This document shows, piece after piece, positions 50,222-59,895 of a stretch of 64,000 nucleotides of DNA. The translations under genes and the position numbers were made by a program. The notes below the pieces were generated by a model. That model saw only the letters and a program-made list of their open reading frames with translations. It did no database searches and was not told the origin of the DNA. Position 1 is the first letter of the stretch. Each line of letters starts with the position of its first letter. Source of the DNA: Mycobacterium yunnanensis (GTDB lineage: Bacteria; Actinomycetota; Actinomycetes; Mycobacteriales; Mycobacteriaceae); the NCBI RefSeq assembly GCF_025823185.1, contig NZ_JACKVK010000013.1:117389-181388 (forward strand), written 5' to 3'.

Positions 50222-51501
50222 GCCGGCCACACCTCCGGGTTCGGTCGAAAGCGCACCGTGAGTTCACCGCCGCGCAGGTGCGCGTCCAGCACGGTGCATC
50301 TCCGCAACACGGACGCCAACCTCACTCGGCGACGCATACCACCGGCGCCGATGATCAGGTCGTCGTCGACCCGTCCGAGCGTCAGCGAGCGCGGGTCGAC
50401 CTGCGGCAACTCTAGTCGCATCCGATAGACGGCATCGAGCCCGGAGCCGGATTCGCGGTCGACCACCGGCCGCGCGGGCGCCGGTGGCGGCGAACCGTCG
50501 CGGCGCCGGGCCGCGTCGAGAAGCTCGCCGAGCGCCTTGGGTCCGATCGGCTCCCCCGCCAGATGTGGCACCAGCACCAGGGTGACGTCGCCGATGGCGG
50601 CGTCCAGCTCGTCGAGGACGTGGCGCTGTTCGGCGATGCGCTCGGTGTACCAGTCGAAGGCCGGATGCTCGGGCAGGTTCCGGTACTCGAACGAGTCATC
50701 TTGCAGGAGAACCTGATTGACGATGAGCTCGCAGACGGCGACGCCCATCAGCGACAGCGACCCGATCGTGCGGGCGGCCTCAGCGGCCACCACCCGCTCG
50801 GGGGTGAGGACGAGGTGGGCGCTCACCCGGGCGGCGTCGGTGAGCAGTTCACCGAGGCGCTCGGTGCCGTTGGCGATGCCCTCGACGAGGTCGACGACGG
50901 CAGCCGAGGTCGCCTCGTCCCCCAGTGACAGCCTGCGGTGGCGCGGCCACGCCCGCTCGAGGTACAGCGCGAACGTCGCGGGCAGCGTCAACATCCGCAT
51001 CGCATCGGCGGTCGAGGCGCAGTCGACGATCACGTGGTCCCACTCATCGGAGGCCGCCAACTCGGCAACCTCGTCGAGACCAAGCACCTCCTGAATGCCG
51101 GGCAACGCCGAAAGCTCCTCGGGCGCAACCTCACCCAGATCCGATTCGGGAAAGCGGGCCGCGAGCACCCCGGCCACCTGCCGCCACCGCCGCTCGAGCA
51201 GGGCGAGGGTGTCCAGGGCGAGGACGTCCAGCGAGCCGCCGGCGCCACCGTCGGCGTCGAGATCGGCGAGCACGCGGGTCGGCCGGCGCTCACCCGTCGG
51301 CGTCACCTCGATGCCGAGGACGTCACCGGTGGAGTGTGCCTGATCGGTCGAGACCACCAGCACGCGCTGGCCGCTGCGCGCGTCGCGGACCGCGGCGGCG
51401 GTCGCCAGGGTCGACTTGCCGACGCCGCCCTTGCCGACGAAGAGACTGATCCTGGTGCTGCCTGCCGCGGAGCGTCCGCCGGGCCCGCTGGTCTCAGTCA
51501 G
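50218..51501 (-). CDS. ArsA/GET3-like P-loop ATPase (Rv2184c-like), probable CTG start
   Basis: This cytoplasmic ATPase of about 427 residues has the deviant Walker A FVGKGGVGKSTLA, then VVSTDQAHSTGDVLG (switch I/A' region) and HVIVDCASTADAMRML (Walker B). The C-terminal beta domain ends FRPNPEVWPA. The first GTG in frame with the domain (51363) lies after the P-loop and would destroy the enzyme. Upstream the frame is open to a TGA near 51526 with no ATG, GTG or TTG. A CTG at 51501, overlapping the end of the SRPBCC gene, is the only plausible near-cognate start and gives MTETSGPGGRSAAG. The role is unknown. Confidence 0.85.
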   Translation of the reverse strand: MTETSGPGGRSAAGSTRISLFVGKGGVGKSTLATAAAVRDARSGQRVLVVSTDQAHSTGDVLGIEVTPTGERRPTRVLADLDADGGAGGSLDVLALDTLALLERRWRQVAGVLAARFPESDLGEVAPEELSALPGIQEVLGLDEVAELAASDEWDHVIVDCASTADAMRMLTLPATFALYLERAWPRHRRLSLGDEATSAAVVDLVEGIANGTERLGELLTDAARVSAHLVLTPERVVAAEAARTIGSLSLMGVAVCELIVNQVLLQDDSFEYRNLPEHPAFDWYTERIAEQRHVLDELDAAIGDVTLVLVPHLAGEPIGPKALGELLDAARRRDGSPPPAPARPVVDRESGSGLDAVYRMRLELPQVDPRSLTLGRVDDDLIIGAGGMRRRVRLASVLRRCTVLDAHLRGGELTVRFRPNPEVWPA

Positions 51502-51931
51502 CCTCGACTCGTTTCTTGAGATCCTTCAGTGCGGTGTCGGTGAGACGGCGTTCTGCCTTGCGCTTGAGCAACCCGATCATCGGGATGACCAGGTCGACGG
51601 ACAATTCGTAGGTGACGTCGGTGCCGGAACCCTTGGGCGTCAACAGGTATGCGCCGTCGAGGGCGCGCAGCAGCGAACTCGACACCAGTGACCACCGCAC
51701 CGACGCGCGATCGGCCGGCCACGTGTAGGCCAGCACCATGGTGTCCTTGAGCACAGCGGCGTCGAGCACCAAGCGCGCCGTCTTCGGGTAGCCCTCGTCG
51801 TCGCTCTCGAGGACCTCGGTCTCCTTGTACTCCGCCACCCAGTCGGGGTACGAGCCGATGTCGGCGATGACGTCCATCACCGTCGCAGGCTCGGCGTCGA
51901 TGTAGATCGTCTGCGCAGTCTTGTCCGCCAC
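51494..51931 (-). CDS. SRPBCC-family protein (Rv2185c-like)
   Basis: This 145-residue START/polyketide-cyclase-like fold starts TAQTIYIDAEPATVMDVIAD, with the PDWVAEYKETEVL segment and a long C-terminal helix (GLLKRKAERRLTDTALKDL). Such proteins bind hydrophobic ligands in a helix-grip cavity. It overlaps the start of the ArsA-like ATPase by 8 nt and heads a three-gene set with that ATPase and the small Cys protein. The ligand is unknown. Confidence 0.88.
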   Translation of the reverse strand: MADKTAQTIYIDAEPATVMDVIADIGSYPDWVAEYKETEVLESDDEGYPKTARLVLDAAVLKDTMVLAYTWPADRASVRWSLVSSSLLRALDGAYLLTPKGSGTDVTYELSVDLVIPMIGLLKRKAERRLTDTALKDLKKRVEAD

Positions 51932-52015
51932 GTGTTCACTTCCCCGGGTCGCTAGAGCGCTACTGGACTCACGTCCGTTCGACCCGAAATGTACCCGTAC
52001 CCGCGACGTGGGTCC

Positions 52016-52417
52016 TCAATCAACTGCCGGTGCGAGCCGGGACACTCCGACGCCGCGGGACTCCTCGAGCTTCTGCTTGACCTCGAATGCCATCCTCTTG
52101 CCTGCCACGCGACGCTGATGATTGGCCTTGGCGAGGTTCATCTTGGCGAGTTGCCACGCCGCGACGCCGGACGGCTCGGCGTGGACGAAGTAGTGCAGGA
52201 TCACCCCGTCGAAGGACGGCTGGAGCCAGACCTCCATCGTGCCGGTCAGGGCACCGGTGACGGTCCAGCGCTGGCCGGCCGGGCCACGGTCCTCGACCAC
52301 CGTCAGCCGGAGGTCGGGCCACCACCGTCGCCAACTCGCGGGGTCGGCGACCGCGGCGCCGACGTCGGCCGGGTCCGCGCACACGAAGGTCTCGTCGGCC
52401 ACTTGGATGCTGTTCAT
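52016..52417 (-). CDS. SRPBCC-like protein (Rv2186c-like)
   Basis: This 133-residue protein is predicted to have a helix-grip fold: NSIQVADETFVCADPADVGA at the start, WRRWWPDLRLTVVEDRG and a C-terminal helix ending KMAFEVKQ-like residues. It is a second, divergent SRPBCC domain close to the previous one. The ATG at 52417 is chosen because sequence upstream of it is the leader of the divergent fadD15. Function is unknown. Confidence 0.82.
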   Translation of the reverse strand: MNSIQVADETFVCADPADVGAAVADPASWRRWWPDLRLTVVEDRGPAGQRWTVTGALTGTMEVWLQPSFDGVILHYFVHAEPSGVAAWQLAKMNLAKANHQRRVAGKRMAFEVKQKLEESRGVGVSRLAPAVD

Positions 52418-52535
52418 CGCCACCACCTTCACACACGAGCCCGTCGCGACCACCAGGTGGCCGACTAGGCTGCCTACCTGGATAGTCGTCCAAGTATCCG
52501 TCCCGCGAGGGGACCCCGTTCGAAAGGGCCACATC

Positions 52536-54335
<1,800 letters not shown>

Positions 54336-54338
54336 GCA

Positions 54339-55472
54339 CTAGCCGGTCAGCAGCTCCGAGAGCCGACGCGCCTTGGTTCGCCACTGCCATTCGTCGACGA
54401 CCCAGTGTCGGCCGGCTCGGCCCATCTCGGCGGCACGGTCGGGATCGGACAGCAGGTCACCGACGGCGGCGGCGATCGAGCCGACGTCCCAGCCGTCGAC
54501 CACGAGGCCGGTCGTGCCGTCGAGCACCGACTCAGGGGCGCCGCCGGAATCACCGGCGACCACCGGTACACCCGTCGCCGAGGCCTCCAGGTAGACGATG
54601 CCGAGCCCTTCGACGTCGAGACCCGAGCCGCGGGTGCGGCACGGCATCGCGAACACGTCGGCCATCGCGTGGTGCGCGGGCAGCTCTTCGGCGGGTACGC
54701 CGCCGGTGAACACCACGTCCTCGACGACGCCGAAGGTTCGCGTCAACCGTTGAAGCTCGGCAAGGTGTGGCCCGCCCCCGACGACGACGAGCTTGGTTCC
54801 CGGCACGCGCTCGCGTATCGCGGGCAGCCCGCGGATCAGCATGTCCTGGCCCTTGCGTGGCACCAGCCGCGACACGCACACCACCACCGGCCCGTCGCCG
54901 AGGCCGTAGCGCGCCCGCATCGTCGCCCTGGCCACGGGGTCGCGGGCGAACCGGTCGACGTCGACGCCCGGTGACAGCCGCTCCAGTGCGGCGTGGGGAC
55001 CAAACGCCGCCGCGAACCGGCGCCGGGTGTACTGGCTGATATAGGTGACCACGTCGGCGTCGTTGCCGATGCGGCGCAACGCCGTTCGCGCCACCGGCAG
55101 CATGGACCAGCCCACCTCGTGGCCGTGGGTGCAGGCGATCACTCGCTTCGCCCCGGCGCGACGCGCCAGCGGAGAGAGCAGCGCCAGCGGTGCGGCGGCG
55201 CCGAACCAGACCGCGTCGACCTCGCGGTCGGCGACGAGCCTGGTCATCCGGCGGGCCACCGACGGTTCCGGGACCATCAGCGTCGTCGGGTGGCGGACGA
55301 TCTCGAACGGGGCGGCCCTGTCGTACTCCTGTGCGCCCTTCCACGTCGGCGCGTAGACGGTGACGGTGTGCTCGCCGGCGGTGACCAGTTCGGCGACCAG
55401 GTTCTCCAGATAGGACTGGATGCCTCCCCGCCGCGGCGGGAAGTCGTTGGTCACCAGCAGGACGTTGGCCAC
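54339..55472 (-). CDS. pimB: GDP-mannose-dependent phosphatidyl-inositol-monomannoside mannosyltransferase PimB
   Basis: This 377-residue GT4 retaining glycosyltransferase has the N-terminal NDFPPRRGGIQSYLENLV (acceptor side) and CTHGHEVGWSMLPVARTAL. The C-terminal donor site has SRLVPRKGQDMLIRGL, GGVPAEELPAHHAMADVF and the E-x7-E region EGLGIVYLEASATGVPVVAG. It corresponds to Rv2188c (PimB'), which adds the second mannose to make PIM2 on the cytoplasmic face. The start is GTG at 55472. It is convergent with fadD15 (3 bp apart). Confidence 0.92.
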   Translation of the reverse strand: MANVLLVTNDFPPRRGGIQSYLENLVAELVTAGEHTVTVYAPTWKGAQEYDRAAPFEIVRHPTTLMVPEPSVARRMTRLVADREVDAVWFGAAAPLALLSPLARRAGAKRVIACTHGHEVGWSMLPVARTALRRIGNDADVVTYISQYTRRRFAAAFGPHAALERLSPGVDVDRFARDPVARATMRARYGLGDGPVVVCVSRLVPRKGQDMLIRGLPAIRERVPGTKLVVVGGGPHLAELQRLTRTFGVVEDVVFTGGVPAEELPAHHAMADVFAMPCRTRGSGLDVEGLGIVYLEASATGVPVVAGDSGGAPESVLDGTTGLVVDGWDVGSIAAAVGDLLSDPDRAAEMGRAGRHWVVDEWQWRTKARRLSELLTG

Positions 55473-55504
55473 CGTGCTCCTCGCGTCGGTGCGGTCACGT
55501 CCGC

Positions 55505-56347
55505 CTATCCACCGAGCCAGGCGCGCCACGAGGCGAGCACCTGTGGCGGGTCGGCACCGAGCACCCGTTTGATCGCCGTGGCCTGGTCGGGGTGGCCCGG
55601 CCCGCACGCGGTGACGTAGAGCGTGCGCAGCGTCTCGGCGCCGTAGCGGCTGGCGACGAACCGGCTGAACCACCACGCCTTGTCGTAGGCCAGCGATCGC
55701 ACTGCACCGGCGGTGTCGAGGTCCGCGTCCGAGGGCAGGTGGGCGAGGAGGTCGGCGGTCTGCCGGTTGGGCATCGCGGTCGGCGGTCGGCCCACGAAGT
55801 CGGCGACGCCCTCGGTCAGCCAGCGTGGCGCGTCGACGGCGGTGCGGCTGCGCGCGGCGTAGTGGAAGAGTTCGTGACGCAACACGATTCGAAGCGACGC
55901 GTCGCTCATCGAGCTGGCACCGGGGGCGAACACGATGCGTTGCGCGGTCGTGGCGGCGGCGATGTCGGGTTCCCCGGCGGCCAAGGCCCTGAATTCCTCG
56001 TCGGTGCGGGTCAGCACGACGACGATGTTGCGCGGCCACTGGTCGCCCCAGAAGGCGGTGACGGCGTCCGCGGCGCCGTCGAGCTCACCCCAGACCCGAC
56101 CCTCCAGGTCGGCGGTGTCGGCACCCCCGAGTGACATCAGCGAGACCGTTCGGCCGTCCCGCAGCACGAGGGGGTCCGACGGCGTCGACGGGACGTCGAG
56201 GGAGGCATGAGTGGCGGTGGGCGTCGCCGGCGGGTCGGCGTCACCGACGGGTCGGGACACCAGCACCGCGGCGGCGGTCAGCTCGGCCAGCAGCAGCAGG
56301 CCGAGGACCGGCTTGCTAGTAACGACGGACGTTGTGGATCGGCGCAT
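55505..56347 (-). CDS. Membrane-anchored HExxH zinc-metallopeptidase-like protein (Rv2189c-like position)
   Basis: This 280-residue protein has an N-terminal signal/anchor helix (VLGLLLLAELTAAAVLVS), a Pro/Thr-rich linker and an extracytoplasmic domain with IVLRHELFHYAARSRT (H-E-x-x-H) and RWLTEGVADFVG, where the Glu is the expected third zinc ligand of a gluzincin. This resembles the peptidase_MA-like group. The ATG at 56347 lies inside the last 32 bp of ripC, which supports co-translation with that peptidoglycan hydrolase. Substrates are unknown. Confidence 0.82.
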   Translation of the reverse strand: MRRSTTSVVTSKPVLGLLLLAELTAAAVLVSRPVGDADPPATPTATHASLDVPSTPSDPLVLRDGRTVSLMSLGGADTADLEGRVWGELDGAADAVTAFWGDQWPRNIVVVLTRTDEEFRALAAGEPDIAAATTAQRIVFAPGASSMSDASLRIVLRHELFHYAARSRTAVDAPRWLTEGVADFVGRPPTAMPNRQTADLLAHLPSDADLDTAGAVRSLAYDKAWWFSRFVASRYGAETLRTLYVTACGPGHPDQATAIKRVLGADPPQVLASWRAWLGG

Positions 56348-57434
56348 TGTCCATCGGAGCCACCCTCACCGGAGTGCCGTAGGTCGAGGCGTGCACCATC
56401 ATTCCGTTGCCGATGTAGATGCCGACGTGCGAGGCGTCCGAGTAGTACGTGATGAGGTCACCCGGCTGCATCTGGTCCATCGACACCGGCTGGCCGCCCT
56501 GGGCCAGCGCTTGACTCGAGTGCGGCAGGTTGACCCCGGCCTGACCGAAGGCCCACATCACCAGACCGGAGCAGTCGAAGGCGCTGGGCCCAGCGGCACC
56601 CCACGAGTAGGGCGAACCGATGCGGGTGAGCGCGGCTTGCACGGCGACCATGCCCTCGCCCTCGGCGGGCGCGGCAGGCGGTGCGGCGTCGGGCGGCGGA
56701 GCCAGGTCGCCGGGGTTGATGCCGTCGGGTGCGGACGCGAGCACGTCCGGCGGGGGCGGTGGGGCGGCGGCCGGGAGCGGCGGGGCCGGCGGGATGGCCG
56801 CCAGAGCCTCGCGCTGGGCGGGGGTCAGCGCGGTGTACTGCGACTTGACGATCGCCATTTGAATCTGGAGTTTGCTTTGCTTGGATTGCAAGTCGGCGCG
56901 CACTGCTGCGGCCTGCTCGGCAGCGGTCTTGGCGTCGGCGGCCGACTTTGCCGACTCGACTTCGGCATTGGTGGCCGCCACGGTGCCGGACTTGAAGTTC
57001 TGCATCTGAGCCGACATCTCGGTGGCCATCACCCGCTGCACGGCGAGCTGGTCGATCAGGCCCTGCGGCGAGTTGGCGGTCAGCATGGCGTCCAAGCCGG
57101 CGGTGCGACCACCCATGTACTGGGCTGCAGCAACTCGGTCGACGGAGTTCTGGAAGGTTGCCAGCTGCGCCTTCGCGGCGTCGACGGCGGCGACGTCGGC
57201 CGCGTGCTTCTGGTCGGCAGCCTGTTGCGCCGCAAGCTTGTTGCCCAGGTCCAGCTCGGCGCTGTGCATCGCCTCGGTGGTCTGCTCGGCTTGGCGCGAC
57301 AGCTCGTTCAGCTTTGCCAGCGCGTCGGCGGCGGGATCGGCGTGCGAACTACCCGCCAGCGCTCCGCCGAAGACCACCACCCCTGCTAGCGCGCCGATCA
57401 TCGGTCGCCGAAGTACACGTGCGCTTCGGTGCAT
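56316..57434 (-). CDS. ripC: NlpC/P60 peptidoglycan endopeptidase RipC-like
   Basis: This 372-residue exported protein has a signal sequence (MIGALAGVVVFGGALAGSSH), a long coiled coil (residues about 35-205) and a Pro/Ala linker. The C-terminal NlpC/P60 domain has catalytic Cys in AFDCSGLVMWAFGQAG and His in SHVGIYIGNGMMVHAS. It cleaves stem-peptide bonds in peptidoglycan; the coiled coil is the usual regulatory docking site for FtsEX-type activation of RipC. The ATG at 57434 has GAGG 9 nt upstream and is preferred to a TTG five codons earlier. Confidence 0.94.
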   Translation of the reverse strand: MHRSARVLRRPMIGALAGVVVFGGALAGSSHADPAADALAKLNELSRQAEQTTEAMHSAELDLGNKLAAQQAADQKHAADVAAVDAAKAQLATFQNSVDRVAAAQYMGGRTAGLDAMLTANSPQGLIDQLAVQRVMATEMSAQMQNFKSGTVAATNAEVESAKSAADAKTAAEQAAAVRADLQSKQSKLQIQMAIVKSQYTALTPAQREALAAIPPAPPLPAAAPPPPPDVLASAPDGINPGDLAPPPDAAPPAAPAEGEGMVAVQAALTRIGSPYSWGAAGPSAFDCSGLVMWAFGQAGVNLPHSSQALAQGGQPVSMDQMQPGDLITYYSDASHVGIYIGNGMMVHASTYGTPVRVAPMDNAPIHNVRRY

Positions 57435-57508
57435 GGCGTAAAACCTCAAGATTTCGCGTCCTTCAAACTGCCGTTAGCGAGCCGCTCGAACTGCGTTAGG
57501 TCTCGGAT

Positions 57509-57538
57509 AGGTTACGAAACGGCATCGGGGTTGTCCAA
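57509..57538 (-). promoter_or_regulatory. Predicted SigA-type promoter of ripC
   Basis: On the minus strand a TTGGAC -35 (plus 57533-57538) and TAACCT -10 (plus 57509-57514) are separated by 18 bp. They lie about 75 bp upstream of the ripC ATG in otherwise non-coding DNA. The match to the mycobacterial housekeeping consensus is good. Confidence 0.5.
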
Positions 57539-57600
57539 CAGAGGACGCAAATTTAACAGGGATCGCGGGAATATTTCGCTGCCCGCGACTCCTGAGGCCG

Positions 57601-57882
57601 TCACGCGACCCCGTCGGCGCGCCTCCGGTGAATCGGTACCAACCGTAGCCGAGGCGCCAATCCGGCGTCTGCGAGGACTTCGAGCGCTTGGCGTTCGTCG
57701 GCCAGCAACGTGTCGGGAACACCTAGCAAGACACTGATGACGCAGTCCTTGCAGCCGTGTCCGCGCACCGCGCAGTCGTCGCAGTCGACGTGCAGCGTCC
57801 CGGCGTCGGAGTCGGCCGCTCCCAGGTCCAACTCGGGCGGGTTCGGCTCTGGCGGGTTCGGTCCCGCCTCTGGTCGAGTCAT
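57601..57882 (-). CDS. Small Cys-rich protein of unknown function upstream of ripC
   Basis: This 93-residue protein has an N-terminal Pro/Glu-rich stretch followed by a compact cysteine cluster, CDDCAVRGHGCKDC (Cys-x2-Cys-x6-Cys-x2-Cys), a likely zinc or iron-sulphur knuckle. A helix follows (LLADERQALEVLADAG) before an Arg-rich end. No membrane segment is present. The spacing differs from WhiB proteins. It is upstream of ripC on the same strand and divergent from the exonuclease gene. The start is ATG at 57882. Confidence 0.75.
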   Translation of the reverse strand: MTRPEAGPNPPEPNPPELDLGAADSDAGTLHVDCDDCAVRGHGCKDCVISVLLGVPDTLLADERQALEVLADAGLAPRLRLVPIHRRRADGVA

Positions 57883-58005
57883 GGCCGTTCTCCCTTCCGT
57901 CGGGTCATGAGGCGCACGCTAACCACGACCACCGACAAGACCGGCGGACCCGCGAATTACACCGATGTGAGCAGATGTCGGTTGGGCGGCCTACCGTGCC
58001 CTGCC

Positions 58006-59895
58006 ATGGAGCAGCTGAGCTTCGGCGACGTCGACGCGACGTTCGGCGACGATGCCGCTGCCCTCACCGAGCTGAACCTGCGGGACACCACCTTCGTCAT
58101 CGTCGACCTCGAGACCACCGGCAGCCGGGCCAAGGGCGACGAGAACGGCTACGGATTCGACGCCATCACCGAGATCGGCGCGGTCAAGGTGCGCGGCGGC
58201 GAGGTGCTCGGCGAGCTCGCCACCCTCGTCGACCCCGGCCGGTCCATCCCGCCGAAGATCGTCGCGCTCACCGGCATCACCACGGCCATGGTCTGCGACG
58301 CCCCGAGGATCGACTCGGTGCTGCCCGCGTTCCTGGAGTTCTCCAAGGGCGCGGTCCTCGTCGCCCACAACGCGGGGTTCGACGTCGGGTTCCTCCGCGC
58401 CGCCGCCGAGCGACTGCAGCTGCCCTGGCGGCGTCCCCCCGTGCTGTGCACCGTCAAACTGGCCCGCCGCGTGCTGACCCGCGACGAGGCCCCCAGCGTC
58501 CGGCTCTCGGCCCTGGCCCAGCTGTTCGGGGCCAGCACCAGGCCCACCCACCGCGCCCTGGACGACGCGCGGGCCACCGTCGACGTGCTGCACGCGCTCA
58601 TCGAGCGCGTCGGCAACCAGGGCATCCACACGTTCGGCGAGCTGCGGTCCTACCTGCCCGACGTCACCCCCGCGCAGCGCCAAAACCGGCATCTGGCCAC
58701 GGCGCTGCCGCGTCGACCGGGGGTGTACCTGTTTCGTGGCCCGTCCGACGAGGTGCTCTACGTCGGCACCGCGGTCGACCTGCGGCGTCGCGTGTCGGGG
58801 TACTTCAACGGCAGCGATCCGCGCACGCGGATGAAGGAGATGGCGTCGTTGACCACGCGGGTCGACCACGTCGAGTGCGCCCACGAACTGGAGGCCGGGG
58901 TACGCGAACTGAGGCTGCTCGCCGCGCACGCCCCGCCGTACAACCGGCGCTCGAAGTTTCCGCACCGGTGGTGGTGGGTGGTGTTGACCGACGAGGCGTT
59001 CCCCCGGTTCTCGGTCGTGCGCTCGCCCAAGCACGACCGGGCGATCGGCCCCTTCCGCGTCCGCGCCGACGCCGTCGAGACCGCCGCACTGCTGGCCCGC
59101 TCCACCGGCGTCCGGACCTGCACCACCCGGCTGGCCCGTTCGGCACTCCACGGGCCGTCCTGCCCGGAGGTCGAGCTGTCGCCGTGTCCGGCCGGGCGCG
59201 GGGTCGCCGCCGACGCCTACGCCGACGGGCCCGCCACGGCGGCCGCGCTCATCGCGGGCACCGACGACGCGGCGCTGCGCGGGGCGGTGGCCCACGTCGC
59301 GGCGCTGGCCGAGCGCGGCAAGTACGAGACCGCGGCTCGGCTACGCGATCACACGGCCACGGCCATCGACACCGTCTGGAGGGGCCAGCGGTTGCGGGCC
59401 TTGGTCGCGGTCGACGAGCTGGTCGCCGCCAGCCCGGACGGCGCAGGCGGGTGGCATCTCGCGATCGTCCGCAACGGGCAGCTCGCCGCCGCGGGCACCG
59501 CACGACGGGGGGTGCCGCCGATGCCGGTCGTCGAGGCCCTCGGCGCCGCGGCCCAGTCGATCCTGCGGGACCCGGCACCGCTGGGCGGCGCGTTGGTCGA
59601 GGAGGTGGGACTCGTCGCACGCTGGCTCGCCCAGCCGGGCGTGCGCATCGTGCGAACCGACACCCCCGACGGCGTCGGCTACGCCACCCCGCTCAACGCG
59701 GCGGGCCGGCACCTCCGGTGGGCGGCCACGGCGCGCTCGGCCCGGCTCGCGGCCGACCAGGATGAGCGCTCAGAGGTCCTGGGTGAACCGCGCCCAACGC
59801 GCGAGCAGGTCTTCGGCCGCGCCGGAGTCGATCGCATCGGCGGCCCGCGCCAGGCCGATCTCCCACGCAGGCACCCATTTGGCGTCGCTGGATAG
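58006..59895 (+). CDS. DEDDh exonuclease fused to GIY-YIG/UvrC-like domain (Rv2191-like)
   Basis: Residues about 25-190 of this 629-residue protein form a DnaQ-like exonuclease with the acidic residues in FVIVDLETTGSRAKGDENG (D, E), HNAGFDVGFLRAAAE (D) and THRALDDARATVDVL (H, D). Residues about 220-310 form a GIY-YIG domain (GVYLFRGPSDEVLYVGTAVD) as in UvrC/Cho. The remainder resembles the UvrB-interacting part of UvrC. This fusion suggests a repair or processing nuclease. The C-terminal 41 residues lie antisense to the end of trpD (126-bp overlap), longer than typical; an ancestral stop may have been lost. Confidence 0.9.
   Translation: MEQLSFGDVDATFGDDAAALTELNLRDTTFVIVDLETTGSRAKGDENGYGFDAITEIGAVKVRGGEVLGELATLVDPGRSIPPKIVALTGITTAMVCDAPRIDSVLPAFLEFSKGAVLVAHNAGFDVGFLRAAAERLQLPWRRPPVLCTVKLARRVLTRDEAPSVRLSALAQLFGASTRPTHRALDDARATVDVLHALIERVGNQGIHTFGELRSYLPDVTPAQRQNRHLATALPRRPGVYLFRGPSDEVLYVGTAVDLRRRVSGYFNGSDPRTRMKEMASLTTRVDHVECAHELEAGVRELRLLAAHAPPYNRRSKFPHRWWWVVLTDEAFPRFSVVRSPKHDRAIGPFRVRADAVETAALLARSTGVRTCTTRLARSALHGPSCPEVELSPCPAGRGVAADAYADGPATAAALIAGTDDAALRGAVAHVAALAERGKYETAARLRDHTATAIDTVWRGQRLRALVAVDELVAASPDGAGGWHLAIVRNGQLAAAGTARRGVPPMPVVEALGAAAQSILRDPAPLGGALVEEVGLVARWLAQPGVRIVRTDTPDGVGYATPLNAAGRHLRWAATARSARLAADQDERSEVLGEPRPTREQVFGRAGVDRIGGPRQADLPRRHPFGVAG

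Noticed and set aside
57435..57600. c-di-AMP (ydaO-type) riboswitch upstream of the NlpC/P60 gene ripC
   Set aside because: I looked because such riboswitches precede some cell-wall hydrolase genes in actinobacteria. I could not find the conserved riboswitch core, and the leader is short with a plain promoter.
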